64,000 nucleotides of DNA from Cupriavidus alkaliphilus (GTDB lineage: Bacteria; Pseudomonadota; Gammaproteobacteria; Burkholderiales; Burkholderiaceae), in contig NZ_FMAD01000009.1 in NCBI RefSeq assembly GCF_900094595.1, positions 186,001 to 250,000 of the forward strand, in the 5' to 3' direction. Every line of letters starts with the position of its first letter. Position 1 is the stretch's first letter. Of the stretch, positions 1-10,051 are shown piece after piece. A model generated the notes under the pieces. That model saw only the letters and a program-made list of their open reading frames with translations. It was not told where the DNA came from and searched no databases. The position numbers and the translations under genes are program-made.

Positions 1-337
1 GCGCGCGGGCGCGTAGCTCTTACGCGGTTCCGGGCAATCCGGCGCCAGCCGTTGCAGCGCAAGGCCTGGCGCCCACGCCTCTTGGATTTTGCGCCAGGTC
101 CCGGGAACCCCCTCCCGCTTCGTTTGTCCCCTCCTATGTGCCGTGTTTTCGGCTTTGTCGGTGATCGTCTGACATCGTGCATTCAATACGCATTAATTTG
201 TCAAACGCGAACCTCTGTTCAGGGTTCCGGCAAATCCTCCCGAGCATTGCCACGGCACGCAGAAACGGGTACGCATCGCCGCCCCGAGGCCAGCACCGTC
301 GACAACCCTGACAACAACCGCAAACGGAGCCGCTCCC
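1..337. other. Intergenic region upstream of the MscS gene
   Basis: No convincing gene is seen here. An open frame covers part of it on the plus strand but has no family features and a composition unlike the coding genes. Around positions 180-220 there is a less GC-rich stretch (cattaatttgtcaaacgcg) that could hold the promoter of the channel gene. The first copy of the dispersed 17-bp motif lies at 258-274. Whatever lies left of position 1 cannot be judged. Confidence 0.4.
258..274 (+). repeat. Dispersed 17-bp motif, copy 1
   Basis: The core CGCAGAAACGGGTACGC is present exactly and is preceded by GGCA. The 3' end of the core is 63 bp upstream of the MscS start codon and points toward it. 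The same core recurs at 3224, 6207, 8654, 8790 and, inverted, at 22434. Function unknown; a promoter-proximal regulatory site is the simplest idea. Confidence 0.75.
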
Positions 338-1282
338 ATGGATCTCAACTTTATCGATGCCGACCAGCTTGAGGCGGGCTGGTCCTATCTGGTCCGCTTC
401 GCCATCAACCAGGGCATGAACTGCCTGGCGGCCATCCTGATCCTGATGATCGGCTGGTGGCTGTCGGGCCGCGTTGGCACCGCGGCACGGGGCGCGCTCA
501 GCCGCACCCATGTCGATGCCACCATGCGCCCGCTACTGGCCAATGCGCTGCAGTGGATGGTGCGCGTGCTGACCATCGTGCTGGTGCTGTCGCAGTTCGG
601 CGTGCAGACCGCCAGCATCATCGCCATGCTGGGCGCCGCCGGCCTGGCGATCGGGCTGGCGCTGCAGGGCACGCTGCAGAACATTGCCGCCGGCATCATG
701 CTGGTGCTGCTGCGCCCGTTTCGCGTGGGCCAGTACATCGACGCGCAGGGCGTGGCCGGCACCGTGCGCGAGACCGGGCTCTTCATGACCGAGCTGACCA
801 CCTTCGATGGCGTCTGCCTGCGCGTGCCCAACGGCAAGCTGTGGGGCAGCGCCATCACCAACTACAGCGAGAACGCGACGCGGCGCGCCGACATCGAGGC
901 CACGGTGACCTTCGACAGCGACGTGCAGCGCAGCCTGGAAGCACTGCGGGCGATGCTGGCGCGCGAGCCGCGGCTGCTGGCCGAGCCCGCCGCCGAAACC
1001 ATGGTGGTCAACTACACCCAGCAGGGCATTACGCTGAACGTGCGCTACTGGACCTCGAACGACGATTACTGGAACGTGCGCTTCGCCTTCTACGAGCGCA
1101 TCAAGCAGGTGCTCGAGCAAGCCGGCAGCAAGCTGGCGGTGCCGATCCAGGAGCTGCACGTGCCGGGCGCGGCGTCGGTGCCGGGCGTGGTGAAGGTGGC
1201 CGACAGCGCGCCGTCGGCCGCGCCGCGGCCGGCCGGGCCGTCGCACCAGCCGACGCGCCAGCCCGCGCGGCAACCGGGCTAG
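338..1282 (+). CDS. MscS-family mechanosensitive ion channel
   Basis: A small-conductance mechanosensitive channel of the inner membrane, which releases solutes on hypo-osmotic shock. The 314-residue protein has three predicted membrane helices within about residues 20-130. The third carries the Gly/Ala-rich pore-lining signature ([16 protein letters not shown]) and runs into the family motif RPFRVGQYI at the head of the beta domain. A mixed alpha/beta vestibule follows to about residue 280. The last 30 residues are a Pro/Arg/Ala-rich tail without homology. Its TAG stop is shared on opposite strands with the edd stop, as both genes end in the same CTAG. Family assignment is firm; the gating role is inferred from the family. 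Confidence 0.93.
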   Translation: MDLNFIDADQLEAGWSYLVRFAINQGMNCLAAILILMIGWWLSGRVGTAARGALSRTHVDATMRPLLANALQWMVRVLTIVLVLSQFGVQTASIIAMLGAAGLAIGLALQGTLQNIAAGIMLVLLRPFRVGQYIDAQGVAGTVRETGLFMTELTTFDGVCLRVPNGKLWGSAITNYSENATRRADIEATVTFDSDVQRSLEALRAMLAREPRLLAEPAAETMVVNYTQQGITLNVRYWTSNDDYWNVRFAFYERIKQVLEQAGSKLAVPIQELHVPGAASVPGVVKVADSAPSAAPRPAGPSHQPTRQPARQPG

Positions 1283-3126
1283 CCGCGCGCGCCCTGCGCC
1301 TCGCCCTCTTCCGAGAACAGCGTGCAGGCGCCGCTTTCGGCCGTGCTGACCTGGCGGCGGAAGGTCGCGAACAGGTCGCGGCCGACGCCATGGCGATTGG
1401 CGCTCAGGTCCGGGCGCGCCGGCGTGCGCGCCTGCCATTCGTTGTCGGGCACCAGCACGTCGAGCGTGCCCGCGGTCGCGTCGACGCGCATCATGTCGCC
1501 GCTGCGCACGCGCGCGATCGCGCCGCCGCGCAGCGCTTCCGGGCAGACATGGATGGCAGCCGGGACCTTGCCCGATGCGCCCGACATGCGTCCGTCGGTG
1601 ACCAGCGCCACGTGGAAGCCGCGGTCCTGGAGCACCGTCAGCGTGGGCGTGAGCTTGTGCAGCTCCGGCATGCCGCACGAGGCGGGGCCCTGCCACGGCA
1701 GCACCGCAACGAAGTCGCGCTCCAGCTCGCCGCGCTTGAAGGCGTGCAGCACATCGTCCTGATGCTCGAACACGATCGCCGGCGCCTGCACCACCCGGTG
1801 CTCGGGCTTGACCGCGGAGGTCTTGATCACCGCGCGGCCGAGCCTGCCGTCGAGCAGTTTGATGCCGCCGTCCGGGGCAAAGGGCGCGTCGGCGGCGCGC
1901 ACGATGCTGTCATCGAGCGGCGCGGCCGGGCCATCGATCCACGTCAGCTGGCCGTCGCGCAGCACGGGCTCGCGCGTGTAGTCCTGCAGGCCGCGGCCGA
2001 CGATGGTCGTGACATCGTCGTGCAGCAGGCCGAGTGCGAGCAGGCCGCGGATCACCACCGCCAGCCCGCCGGCGGCCTGGAACTGGTTCACGTCGGCCTT
2101 GCCGTTCGGGTACACGCGCGCCAGCAGCGGCACCACCGCCGACAGTTCGTCGAAATCGTCCCAGCTCAGCACGATGCCGGCCACGCGCGCCATCGCGATC
2201 AGGTGCAGCGTATGGTTGGTCGAGCCGCCGGTGGCCAGCAGCCCGACGATGCCGTTGACGAAGGCGCGCTCGTCCAGCACCTCGGCCACCGGCGTATAGC
2301 GCTCGCCGCCGTGCACCAGCCTCAGCGCCTGGCGCGCGGCCTCGCGCGTGAGCGCTTCGCGCAGCGGCGTGTTGGGATTGACGAAGGCCGTGCCCGGCAG
2401 ATGCAGGCCCATCATCTCCATCAGCATCTGGTTGGAGTTGGCGGTGCCGTAGAAGGTGCAGGTGCCGGGGCCGTGGTAGGAACGGGTTTCGGCCTCGAGC
2501 AGCTCCTTGCGGCCGATCTTGCCTTCGGCGTAGAGCTGCCGCGTGTGCGCCTTCTCGTCGTTGCTGATGCCGGTGGTCATCGGCCCGCCGGGCACGAACA
2601 CCGCGGGCAGGTGGCCGAAGGACAGCGCGCCCATCACCAGGCCGGGCACGATCTTGTCGCACACGCCCAGGTACAGCGCGCCATCGAACATCTGGTGCGA
2701 CAGCGCCACCGCCGTGGCCAGCGCGATCACGTCGCGCGAGAACAGCGACAGGTCCATGCCGTCCTGGCCCTGCGTGACGCCGTCGCACATCGCCGGCGTG
2801 CCGCCGGCAAACTGCGCGGTGCCGCCGGCTTCGAGCGCGGCTTCCTTGAGCCATTGCGGAAACGCCGCCAGGGGCTGGTGCGCGGACAGCATGTCGTTGT
2901 AGGCCGAGACGATGGCCAGGTTGGGCCGCTCGTCGGCCTTCAGCCGGATCTTGGCGGCGTCCGGCATGGCGGCCACCGCGTGGGCGAGGTTGGTACAGGA
3001 AAGCTGCGCGCGTTCGACCTTCTGCCCGGCCATGGCGCGGGTGCGGTCAAGATACGCCTGGCGCGAGGCGGTGCTGCGGGAGACGATGCGGGCGGTGACC
3101 CGCTCGAGCACTGGATGACGTGGCAT
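1279..3126 (-). CDS. edd: 6-phosphogluconate dehydratase (Edd)
   Basis: Converts 6-phosphogluconate to 2-keto-3-deoxy-6-phosphogluconate, the first committed step of the Entner-Doudoroff pathway, in the cytosol with an iron-sulfur cluster. The 615-residue length is normal for Edd. Both IlvD/Edd signatures are visible: the cysteine motif CDKIVPG and the C-terminal [16 protein letters not shown]. The ATG at 3126 follows an AGGAGA ribosome site at good spacing; upstream in-frame codons lack one and would run over repeat copy 2. It is divergent from zwf-pgl-glk across about 210 bp. No eda aldolase gene is in the window, so that step must be encoded elsewhere. Cupriavidus is known to use this pathway in place of glycolytic phosphofructokinase. 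Confidence 0.96.
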   Translation of the reverse strand: MPRHPVLERVTARIVSRSTASRQAYLDRTRAMAGQKVERAQLSCTNLAHAVAAMPDAAKIRLKADERPNLAIVSAYNDMLSAHQPLAAFPQWLKEAALEAGGTAQFAGGTPAMCDGVTQGQDGMDLSLFSRDVIALATAVALSHQMFDGALYLGVCDKIVPGLVMGALSFGHLPAVFVPGGPMTTGISNDEKAHTRQLYAEGKIGRKELLEAETRSYHGPGTCTFYGTANSNQMLMEMMGLHLPGTAFVNPNTPLREALTREAARQALRLVHGGERYTPVAEVLDERAFVNGIVGLLATGGSTNHTLHLIAMARVAGIVLSWDDFDELSAVVPLLARVYPNGKADVNQFQAAGGLAVVIRGLLALGLLHDDVTTIVGRGLQDYTREPVLRDGQLTWIDGPAAPLDDSIVRAADAPFAPDGGIKLLDGRLGRAVIKTSAVKPEHRVVQAPAIVFEHQDDVLHAFKRGELERDFVAVLPWQGPASCGMPELHKLTPTLTVLQDRGFHVALVTDGRMSGASGKVPAAIHVCPEALRGGAIARVRSGDMMRVDATAGTLDVLVPDNEWQARTPARPDLSANRHGVGRDLFATFRRQVSTAESGACTLFSEEGEAQGARG

Positions 3127-3223
3127 GGGGTTCTCCTGCGGGGGAGCTTTCAGCCTAGCGCACTTTGCCGGGCCCTGCACGGCGCAGGGCGGTCGGTGGC
3201 CGGCCCGCGGCCAACGCGAACCA

Positions 3224-3240
3224 CGCAGAAACGGGTACGC
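3224..3240 (+). repeat. Dispersed 17-bp motif, copy 2
   Basis: Exact core CGCAGAAACGGGTACGC in the edd-zwf intergenic region, pointing toward zwf and ending 97 bp before its start. A short inverted repeat, GTAGCG at 3256-3261 and CGCTAC at 3278-3283, lies just downstream and may be a separate operator. Confidence 0.75.
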
Positions 3241-3337
3241 TTGCCTCGCCAAGCCGTAGCGACTCACGTAAACTGGCCGCTACCCGGCCGGCCATCGCGC
3301 GCCGGCCGCGACAACTCGAATCCTCAAGGAGCGCAGG

Positions 3338-4801
<1,464 letters not shown>

Positions 4802-4835
4802 GCCATGGGCTCGCATCACTGCAAAGGAAGTCGCC

Positions 4836-5516
4836 ATGCGCCTGTTTGAACATCCCACGCCGATGGACCAGGCCGAGGCCCTGGCAATCTCGATCGGCAA
4901 TGCGCTGGAGCTCGCCGTGCGCGTCAAGGGCTGGGCCGTGCTGGCGGTCTCGGGCGGACGCTCGCCGGTGGCGATGTTCGAGCGGCTGCGCCACCGGCAC
5001 GTGCGCTGGGACGCGGTGACCATCACGCTGGTCGACGAACGCGTGGTGCCACCCGACCACGCCGACAGCAACGCCGCACTGGTACGCGACCACCTGCTGC
5101 GCGAGGCCGCGGCCAGCGCCGCCTTCGTGCCGCTGATTGCCGACGCACAGGACGCCGCCGCGCCCGCGCAGGCGGTGGCGCGCGCCAACGCCGCATTCCG
5201 CCAGCCCGACGTGGTGGTGCTTGGCATGGGCGAGGACGGCCATACCGCCTCGCTGTTCCCGGATGCGCCCGAACTGCAGGGCGCGCTGAGCGAGCCGCAG
5301 CCGGGCTACGTCATCACCCATCCGTCGGTGGCGCCGCATGCGCGCATCACGCTGAACCTGGCCGCGCTGCTGGCCGCCGAGCGCGTGTTCCTGTCCGTCT
5401 CCGGCGCGGCCAAGGCCGCGGTGCTGGAGCGCGCGCTGCAGGCCCCCACGCCGTCGTTGCCGGTGAGCCTGGTGCTGTCGCGCCACCGGCACGGGTTTGA
5501 CGTGTTCAAGACCTGA
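4836..5516 (+). CDS. pgl: 6-phosphogluconolactonase (DevB/SOL type)
   Basis: Hydrolyses 6-phosphogluconolactone to 6-phosphogluconate, the step between Zwf and Edd. The 226 residues resemble the glucosamine-6-phosphate isomerase fold: an early VSGGRSPVAMFE loop, LVDERVV around residue 68, and the family-typical GMGEDGHTASLFP near residue 130. An AAAGGAAG ribosome site precedes the ATG. The gene follows zwf by 34 bp and precedes glk by 46 bp, so all three enzymes from glucose to 6-phosphogluconate are probably made from one transcript. Confidence 0.95.
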   Translation: MRLFEHPTPMDQAEALAISIGNALELAVRVKGWAVLAVSGGRSPVAMFERLRHRHVRWDAVTITLVDERVVPPDHADSNAALVRDHLLREAAASAAFVPLIADAQDAAAPAQAVARANAAFRQPDVVVLGMGEDGHTASLFPDAPELQGALSEPQPGYVITHPSVAPHARITLNLAALLAAERVFLSVSGAAKAAVLERALQAPTPSLPVSLVLSRHRHGFDVFKT

Positions 5517-5562
5517 CCGCCCCACTTGCCCCACCTTTGCGCGAGGAACGAGATCCGCTGCC

Positions 5563-6576
5563 ATGGCCACTACCGCATCCTTCTCCGCTGACTTCCCGCG
5601 CCTGCTCGGCGATGTAGGCGGCACCAACGTGCGCTTTGCGCTGGAGACCGCGCCCCTGCGGATCGGGCCGGTGACGGCGCTGAAGGTGGCGGATTTCCCG
5701 TCGCTGGAAGCGGCGCTGCGCCAGTACCTCGACGGCCTGGCCGGCGCGGGCCAGGCCACGCCGCGCCACGCCGCGATCGGCCTGGCCAATCCGGTGACCG
5801 GCGACCAGGTCCGGCTGACCAACCACAACTGGACCTTCTCGATCGACGGCATGCGGCGCGCGCTGGGGCTGCAGACGCTGGTGGCCATCAACGACTTCAC
5901 CGCGCTGGCGCTGGCCCTGCCGCACCTGCCCGCCGAGGGCCTGGCGCAGGTGCGCGCCGGCACCGCGGTGCGCACCGCGCCGCTGGCGCTGATCGGGCCC
6001 GGCACCGGCCTGGGCGTTTCCGGACTGGTGCCGGCGCCGGGCGGACATGCCGTGGCGCTGGCCGGCGAAGGCGGCCATATCGAGCTGATGCCCGACACCG
6101 ACGACGAATGGATTGCGTGGCGCGCGGCTCATGGCAAGGTCGGCCGGGTCTCGGCCGAGCGGCTCCTGAGCGGCAGCGGCCTGTCGCATATCCATGCCGC
6201 ACTGGCCGCAGAAACGGGTACGCTCTTGCTCGCGCCGCTGCAGCCGGCGCAGGTCACCGCGGGCGCGTTCGAGCGCAACGACCCGCTGTGCCAGCGCGCC
6301 ATGGCGGTGTTCTTCGGGCTGCTGGGCTCGGTCGCCGCCGATGTCGCGCTGGTCATCGGCGCGCGCGGCGGGGTCTACCTGGGCGGCGGCATCCTGCCGC
6401 GCTTCGTGCCGGCGCTGCAGGACTCGGTGTTCGCCGAGCGCTTTGTCGCCAAGGGCCGCATGCGCGGCTGGCTCGAGGCGGTGCCGGTCCATGTCATCAC
6501 CGCCAGCCATCCGGCGTTGGCAGGGCTGGCGCAGGCGCTGGCCGAACGCCTCGGCGGCGCGGGCGGGAACGACTAG
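5563..6576 (+). CDS. glk: Glucokinase
   Basis: ATP-dependent phosphorylation of glucose to glucose 6-phosphate. The 337-residue protein has the phosphate-binding motif LLGDVGGTNVRFAL near its N-terminus, GPGTGLGVSGL around residue 147 and GEGGHIELMP around residue 167, all typical of the bacterial Glk family. Unlike the Burkholderia version it is not fused to an RpiR/HexR regulator domain. The ATG at 5563 follows GAGGAACGAG; a longer in-frame start at 5497 would overlap pgl by 20 bp and is less likely. Copy 3 of the dispersed motif lies inside the coding region, encoding AETGTL. The next gene begins two bases after the stop. Confidence 0.95.
   Translation: MATTASFSADFPRLLGDVGGTNVRFALETAPLRIGPVTALKVADFPSLEAALRQYLDGLAGAGQATPRHAAIGLANPVTGDQVRLTNHNWTFSIDGMRRALGLQTLVAINDFTALALALPHLPAEGLAQVRAGTAVRTAPLALIGPGTGLGVSGLVPAPGGHAVALAGEGGHIELMPDTDDEWIAWRAAHGKVGRVSAERLLSGSGLSHIHAALAAETGTLLLAPLQPAQVTAGAFERNDPLCQRAMAVFFGLLGSVAADVALVIGARGGVYLGGGILPRFVPALQDSVFAERFVAKGRMRGWLEAVPVHVITASHPALAGLAQALAERLGGAGGND
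6207..6223 (+). repeat. Dispersed 17-bp motif, copy 3 (inside glk)
   Basis: Exact core CGCAGAAACGGGTACGC within the glk coding sequence. It is the only copy inside a gene and lies about 355 bp upstream of the response-regulator start. It shows that the motif tolerates translation, and it may be a neutral insertion or an internal regulatory site. Confidence 0.7.
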
Positions 6577-6578
6577 CC

Positions 6579-7292
6579 ATGCGCGTGCTGCTGGTCGAAG
6601 ACGACGCCATGATCGGCGAGAGCGTCAAGCTGGCGCTGCGCCAGGAAGGCTTTGCCGTGGATTGGGTGCGCGACGGCGAGGCGGGCCTGGCCGCGGCCAG
6701 CACCGCGGCGAACGGCCAGGCGTGCTACGACCTGATCCTGCTCGACCTGGGGCTGCCGCGCCGCCCCGGCCTGGAGGTGCTGCGCGCGCTGCGCGCGCGC
6801 GGCGTGCCCACGCCGGTGCTGATCCTGACCGCGCGCGACGCCGTTGCCGACCGTGTCGCCGGGCTCAATGCCGGCGCCGATGATTACCTGGTCAAGCCCT
6901 TCGACCTGCAGGAGCTGGCCGCGCGCATGCACGCGCTGGCACGCCGCGCCGCCGGGCGCGCCGAACCGCTGGTCACCTACGGCGACATCGTGCTCAACCC
7001 CGCCACGCGCGAAGCCACCTGCCGCGGCGAGCCGGTGCGGCTGTCGGCGCGCGAGTTCGCGCTGCTGTCGGCGCTGATGGCGCGCCCGGGCAAGGTGTGG
7101 TCGGTGCCGCAACTGCAGGAGCGGCTCTATGGCTGGGACGACGAGGTCGGCAGCAATACCGTCGAGGTCTACATCCACGCGCTGCGCAAGAAGTTCGGCG
7201 CGGCGCTGATCCGCAATATCCGCGGCGTGGGCTATGTGGTGCCGCGCCTGGACAGCGAAGCGGCCGCGGATGGCGACGGGGAGGCCGGCTGA
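6579..7292 (+). CDS. OmpR-family response regulator
   Basis: A cytosolic DNA-binding response regulator of 237 residues. The receiver domain (1-120) has the acidic pair EDD at residues 7-9, the phospho-acceptor Asp56 in LLDLGLP, and the conserved Lys in YLVKPFD. A winged-helix DNA-binding domain (about 130-225) ends with the family motif VEVYIHALRKKFG and a GVGYVVP hairpin. It resembles the QseB/PmrA/TctD group. It begins two bases after glk and overlaps the sensor kinase by one base, so it is cotranscribed with the glucose genes. The signal sensed is unknown; control of glucose or organic-acid use is an inference from position. Confidence 0.93.
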   Translation: MRVLLVEDDAMIGESVKLALRQEGFAVDWVRDGEAGLAAASTAANGQACYDLILLDLGLPRRPGLEVLRALRARGVPTPVLILTARDAVADRVAGLNAGADDYLVKPFDLQELAARMHALARRAAGRAEPLVTYGDIVLNPATREATCRGEPVRLSAREFALLSALMARPGKVWSVPQLQERLYGWDDEVGSNTVEVYIHALRKKFGAALIRNIRGVGYVVPRLDSEAAADGDGEAG

Positions 7293-8617
7293 TGCGCTCG
7301 ATCCAGCGAACGCTGCTGGCCTGGCTGGCGGCCGGCCTGGTAGCCGGCATCGCCATCGCCACCGCGCTGATCTACGGGCAGGCGCGGCAGGAGGCCAATG
7401 CGCTGTTCGACTACCAGATGAAGCAGATGGCCGCGGCGCTGCCGAGCCAGTTCCCCAACCCGGTGGCGCCGCCCTTCGTCGGCGCGCCCGGCGACCTCGC
7501 GCATGCCGACGAGGATGTGGTGATCCATATCTGGGATGGCTCCGGGCGCAGCCTTTATTTGTCGCACTCGCACCCGGCCCTGCCCGCGCGCGCCGAGCTG
7601 GGGTTCTCCAACGTGACCACGCAGCAGGGCGAATGGCGGCTGTACAGCATGCAGCTGGGGCCCGCCGTGGTGCAGATCGCGCAGCCGATGAGCGCGCGCC
7701 GCACGCTGGCCGCGCGCATGGCGCTGCGCACCGTGGCGCCGCTGCTGCTGTTGCTGCCGCTGCTGGGCTGGCTGGTGTGGATGGCGGTGGGGCGCGGCCT
7801 GCGCCCGCTGCGCGAGATCGCCACCGAAGTGCGCGCGCGCGACGCCAACACGCTGGCGCCGCTGGCGGTGCGCCCGATGCCCGACGAGATCGCGCCGCTG
7901 AGCGCGGCGCTGAACCAGCTGCTGGCGCGGCTCTCGCATGCCATCGACACCCAGCGCGCCTTCGTCGCCGATGCCGCGCACGCGTTGCGCACGCCGCTGA
8001 CCGCGCTGCAGCTGCAGGCACAACTGGTCGAACGCGCCGACGACGGCGCCGCGCGCGACGAAGCCATCGCCAAGCTGCGCCAGGGGCTGGAGCGGCTGAC
8101 CCACCTGGTGACCCAGCTGCTGACGCTGGCTCGGCAGGAACCGGGCGCGGCCGTGCCCACGCACGAACCGGTGGAACTGCATCAACTGGCCGCGGCCGTG
8201 GTCGCCGAGATGGCCCAGGCCGCGCTCGATCGCGACATCGACCTGGGACTGGACGGCAGCGCCGACGCCGCCCCCGTCGTGGTACGCGGCGACGCCGATG
8301 CGTTGCGCATCCTGCTGACCAACCTGCTGGACAACGCGCTCGCATACATCCCCGCCGGCGGCCGCATCGATGTGGCGGTGCGGCGCGGTGCCGACGCGCG
8401 TAGCGTGGAACTGGTGGTCAGCGACAACGGCCCGGGCATCCCCGCCGAGGAGCGCGCGCGCGTGTTCGACCGCTTCTATCGCGTGGCCGATGCGCCGAGC
8501 GGCGGCAGCGGACTGGGGCTCGCCATCGTCGCCGAGATCGCGCAGTCGCATGGCGCGCGGGTGGTGCTGGAGGATGCGGGGCCCGGGTTGCGGGTCAGGG
8601 TGGTGTTTCGGGTTTAG
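7292..8617 (+). CDS. Membrane sensor histidine kinase (QseC/TctE-like)
   Basis: Partner kinase of the preceding regulator, 441 residues, inner membrane. It has an N-terminal helix (about 8-28), a periplasmic sensor of about 115 residues, a second helix (about 148-168), a HAMP-like linker, and a HisKA domain with phospho-acceptor His230 in AHALRTPLTAL. The ATP-binding domain shows the N box (NLLDNAL), G1 (DNGPGIP) and G2 (GSGLGLAIV). The start codon overlaps the regulator stop in TGATG, so translation is coupled. The periplasmic domain has no feature that gives away the ligand. Confidence 0.93.
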   Translation: MRSIQRTLLAWLAAGLVAGIAIATALIYGQARQEANALFDYQMKQMAAALPSQFPNPVAPPFVGAPGDLAHADEDVVIHIWDGSGRSLYLSHSHPALPARAELGFSNVTTQQGEWRLYSMQLGPAVVQIAQPMSARRTLAARMALRTVAPLLLLLPLLGWLVWMAVGRGLRPLREIATEVRARDANTLAPLAVRPMPDEIAPLSAALNQLLARLSHAIDTQRAFVADAAHALRTPLTALQLQAQLVERADDGAARDEAIAKLRQGLERLTHLVTQLLTLARQEPGAAVPTHEPVELHQLAAAVVAEMAQAALDRDIDLGLDGSADAAPVVVRGDADALRILLTNLLDNALAYIPAGGRIDVAVRRGADARSVELVVSDNGPGIPAEERARVFDRFYRVADAPSGGSGLGLAIVAEIAQSHGARVVLEDAGPGLRVRVVFRV

Positions 8618-8653
8618 CCCAGGCAGGCCTTGCCGAATGCGACAGCCACCGTA

Positions 8654-8670
8654 CGCAGAAATGGGTACGC
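8654..8670 (+). repeat. Dispersed 17-bp motif, copy 4
   Basis: One mismatch from the core (CGCAGAAATGGGTACGC), followed by TTTGCG as in copy 5. It lies in the gap between the kinase gene and yccF, 136 bp from copy 5 (start to start) and in the same orientation. Confidence 0.7.
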
Positions 8671-8789
8671 TTTGCGCCCGCGGGCCGAGTCAGCCACGCC
8701 TTTGAGCGCGCTTGTTGTGCAGAGATATGCCGCGTAATCGCGGGCCTCGAAGGTGCTCGGGCCCGGCCTTGCCAGACCCCGCCGCAGCA

Positions 8790-8806
8790 CGCAGAAACGG
8801 GTACGC
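8790..8806 (+). repeat. Dispersed 17-bp motif, copy 5
   Basis: Exact core preceded by GCA and followed by TTTTGCGG, the fullest version of the extended motif. It ends 87 bp before the yccF start codon and points toward it. Confidence 0.75.
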
Positions 8807-8893
8807 TTTTGCGGCTCGGGCCGTCTGGCACCATGCCGGCACGACGCCATTGCGTATCATGCGTGTTCCTCCCCTCACTGGTGAAACGACAGC

Positions 8894-9349
8894 ATGCGCG
8901 CGATCGGCAACTTCCTCTGGTTCATCCTTGGCGGCGTGGTGATGGGCCTCGCCTGGTGGCTGGCAGGGCTGCTCGCCTTTATCTCGATCATCGGCATCCC
9001 CTGGGGCAAGGCCTGCTTCGTGATCGGCAGCTTCACCTTTTTTCCGTTCGGCAAGCAGGCCATCAGCCGGCGCGAACTGACCGGGCGCGACGATGTCGGC
9101 ACCGGCGCGCTCGGGCTGGTGGGCAATGTGTTGTGGTTTGTCTTTGCCGGCGTGTGGCTGGCCATCGGCCACGTCATGGCGGCGGTGGCCAACTTCGTCA
9201 CCATCATCGGTATCCCGTTCGCGATCCAGCACCTGAAGCTGGCCGGCATTGCGCTGGCGCCGATCGGACAAACCGTGGTCAGCAACGAGATGGCGGAGGC
9301 CGCGCGCCGCGATGGCGCCCGCGCGCAGGTGGACCACCTGCGCCGCTGA
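8894..9349 (+). CDS. yccF: YccF-family inner membrane protein
   Basis: A 151-residue integral membrane protein with two YccF domains. Each contains a hydrophobic hairpin and the repeated family motif (IIGIPWGKACF near residues 35-45 and IIGIPFAIQHLKL near 100-112). About four membrane segments are expected. The molecular function of the family is unknown. No clear Shine-Dalgarno precedes the ATG. The gene stands alone and converges on the marR gene four bases beyond its stop. Two copies of the dispersed motif are in its upstream region. Confidence 0.9.
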   Translation: MRAIGNFLWFILGGVVMGLAWWLAGLLAFISIIGIPWGKACFVIGSFTFFPFGKQAISRRELTGRDDVGTGALGLVGNVLWFVFAGVWLAIGHVMAAVANFVTIIGIPFAIQHLKLAGIALAPIGQTVVSNEMAEAARRDGARAQVDHLRR

Positions 9350-9353
9350 GCGC

Positions 9354-9827
9354 TCAGGCGTCGGTGTCGTCGTCGGGGCTTTCCCCGTCCTGCTGGCCGG
9401 CGTGCGCCACCAGCCGGTCGAGCAGGCTGCCCAGCAGCGCCTGTTCGGCGTCGCTCAGGCAGCCGAAGATCTCTTCATTGCGCCGGGCGATCATGGCGAT
9501 TGCCTGCCGGTACAGCGGCTTGCCCCGCGCGGTCAGCGACAGCACCACGCCGCGCCCGTCGGCCGCGCTGGCTTCCTTGCTGACCAGCCCGCGCGCCACC
9601 AGCGCCTGCGCCGAGCGGCTGGCCTGGCCCTTGGTCAGGTTGGCGCGCTGCGCCAGGGCGTTGACCGACAGCGGCGCGAAGGCGCCGATCGCCGCCAGGC
9701 AGCGCCCCTCGCTGAGCAGCAGCCCGCACTGCTCCAGGTAGGCGGCGGCGCTGTCCTTGTCGCTGAGCTTGTTGACCTGGTGCAGGCGGTAGGTCAGGAA
9801 CTGTTCGAGGCGTGGCAGTGGCTTCAT
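9354..9827 (-). CDS. MarR-family transcriptional regulator
   Basis: A 157-residue winged-helix regulator of the MarR type. Helix 3 and the recognition helix lie in LAQRANLTKGQASRSAQALVARGLV, followed by a wing with the typical Asp-Gly-Arg (ADGRGVVLSLT). It is the third gene of an operon with a flavin monooxygenase and a DUF2783 protein. Its start overlaps the previous stop in ATGA, so its level follows that of the enzyme. MarR proteins usually repress their own operon and release DNA on binding a phenolic ligand. The palindrome at 11762-11790 upstream of the operon is the likely site (inference). Confidence 0.92.
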   Translation of the reverse strand: MKPLPRLEQFLTYRLHQVNKLSDKDSAAAYLEQCGLLLSEGRCLAAIGAFAPLSVNALAQRANLTKGQASRSAQALVARGLVSKEASAADGRGVVLSLTARGKPLYRQAIAMIARRNEEIFGCLSDAEQALLGSLLDRLVAHAGQQDGESPDDDTDA

Positions 9828-10051
9828 GGCGTTTCGGTTTCGGGCGTCGGCATTGTAGAGCCCCCGGCGGCCTCTTGCCGGCTGCGTGCCTCGGCTTCGT
9901 CGATCAGCGCCAGCACCGGCGCCAGCGCTTGCTGCCGGCTCATCAGGCCCAGGCACACCATCGCCAGCAGCAGCGGCGCGCGCGCTTCGCCGGTGCGGCC
10001 CATGGCTTCGCACAGTCGGGTATAGGCCTGGTCGAGGTCTTCAGCTTGCAT
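9824..10051 (-). CDS. DUF2783 small protein
   Basis: A 75-residue protein with the conserved N-terminal pattern of the DUF2783 family (DLDQAYTRLCEAM, then a helical stretch ending in LIDEAEA). Members are found mostly beside class A flavin monooxygenases, and the function is unknown. It overlaps the monooxygenase stop by 11 bases and the MarR start by four, so all three genes are translationally coupled. The last 15 residues (Pro/Thr/Glu-rich) are outside the conserved part. Confidence 0.82.
   Translation of the reverse strand: MQAEDLDQAYTRLCEAMGRTGEARAPLLLAMVCLGLMSRQQALAPVLALIDEAEARSRQEAAGGSTMPTPETETP

Noticed and set aside
3256..3283. GTAGCG/CGCTAC inverted repeat as a HexR site
   Set aside because: Its sequence does not match the known HexR palindrome, and the arms are short with a 16-bp gap. 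Kept only as a remark under repeat copy 2.
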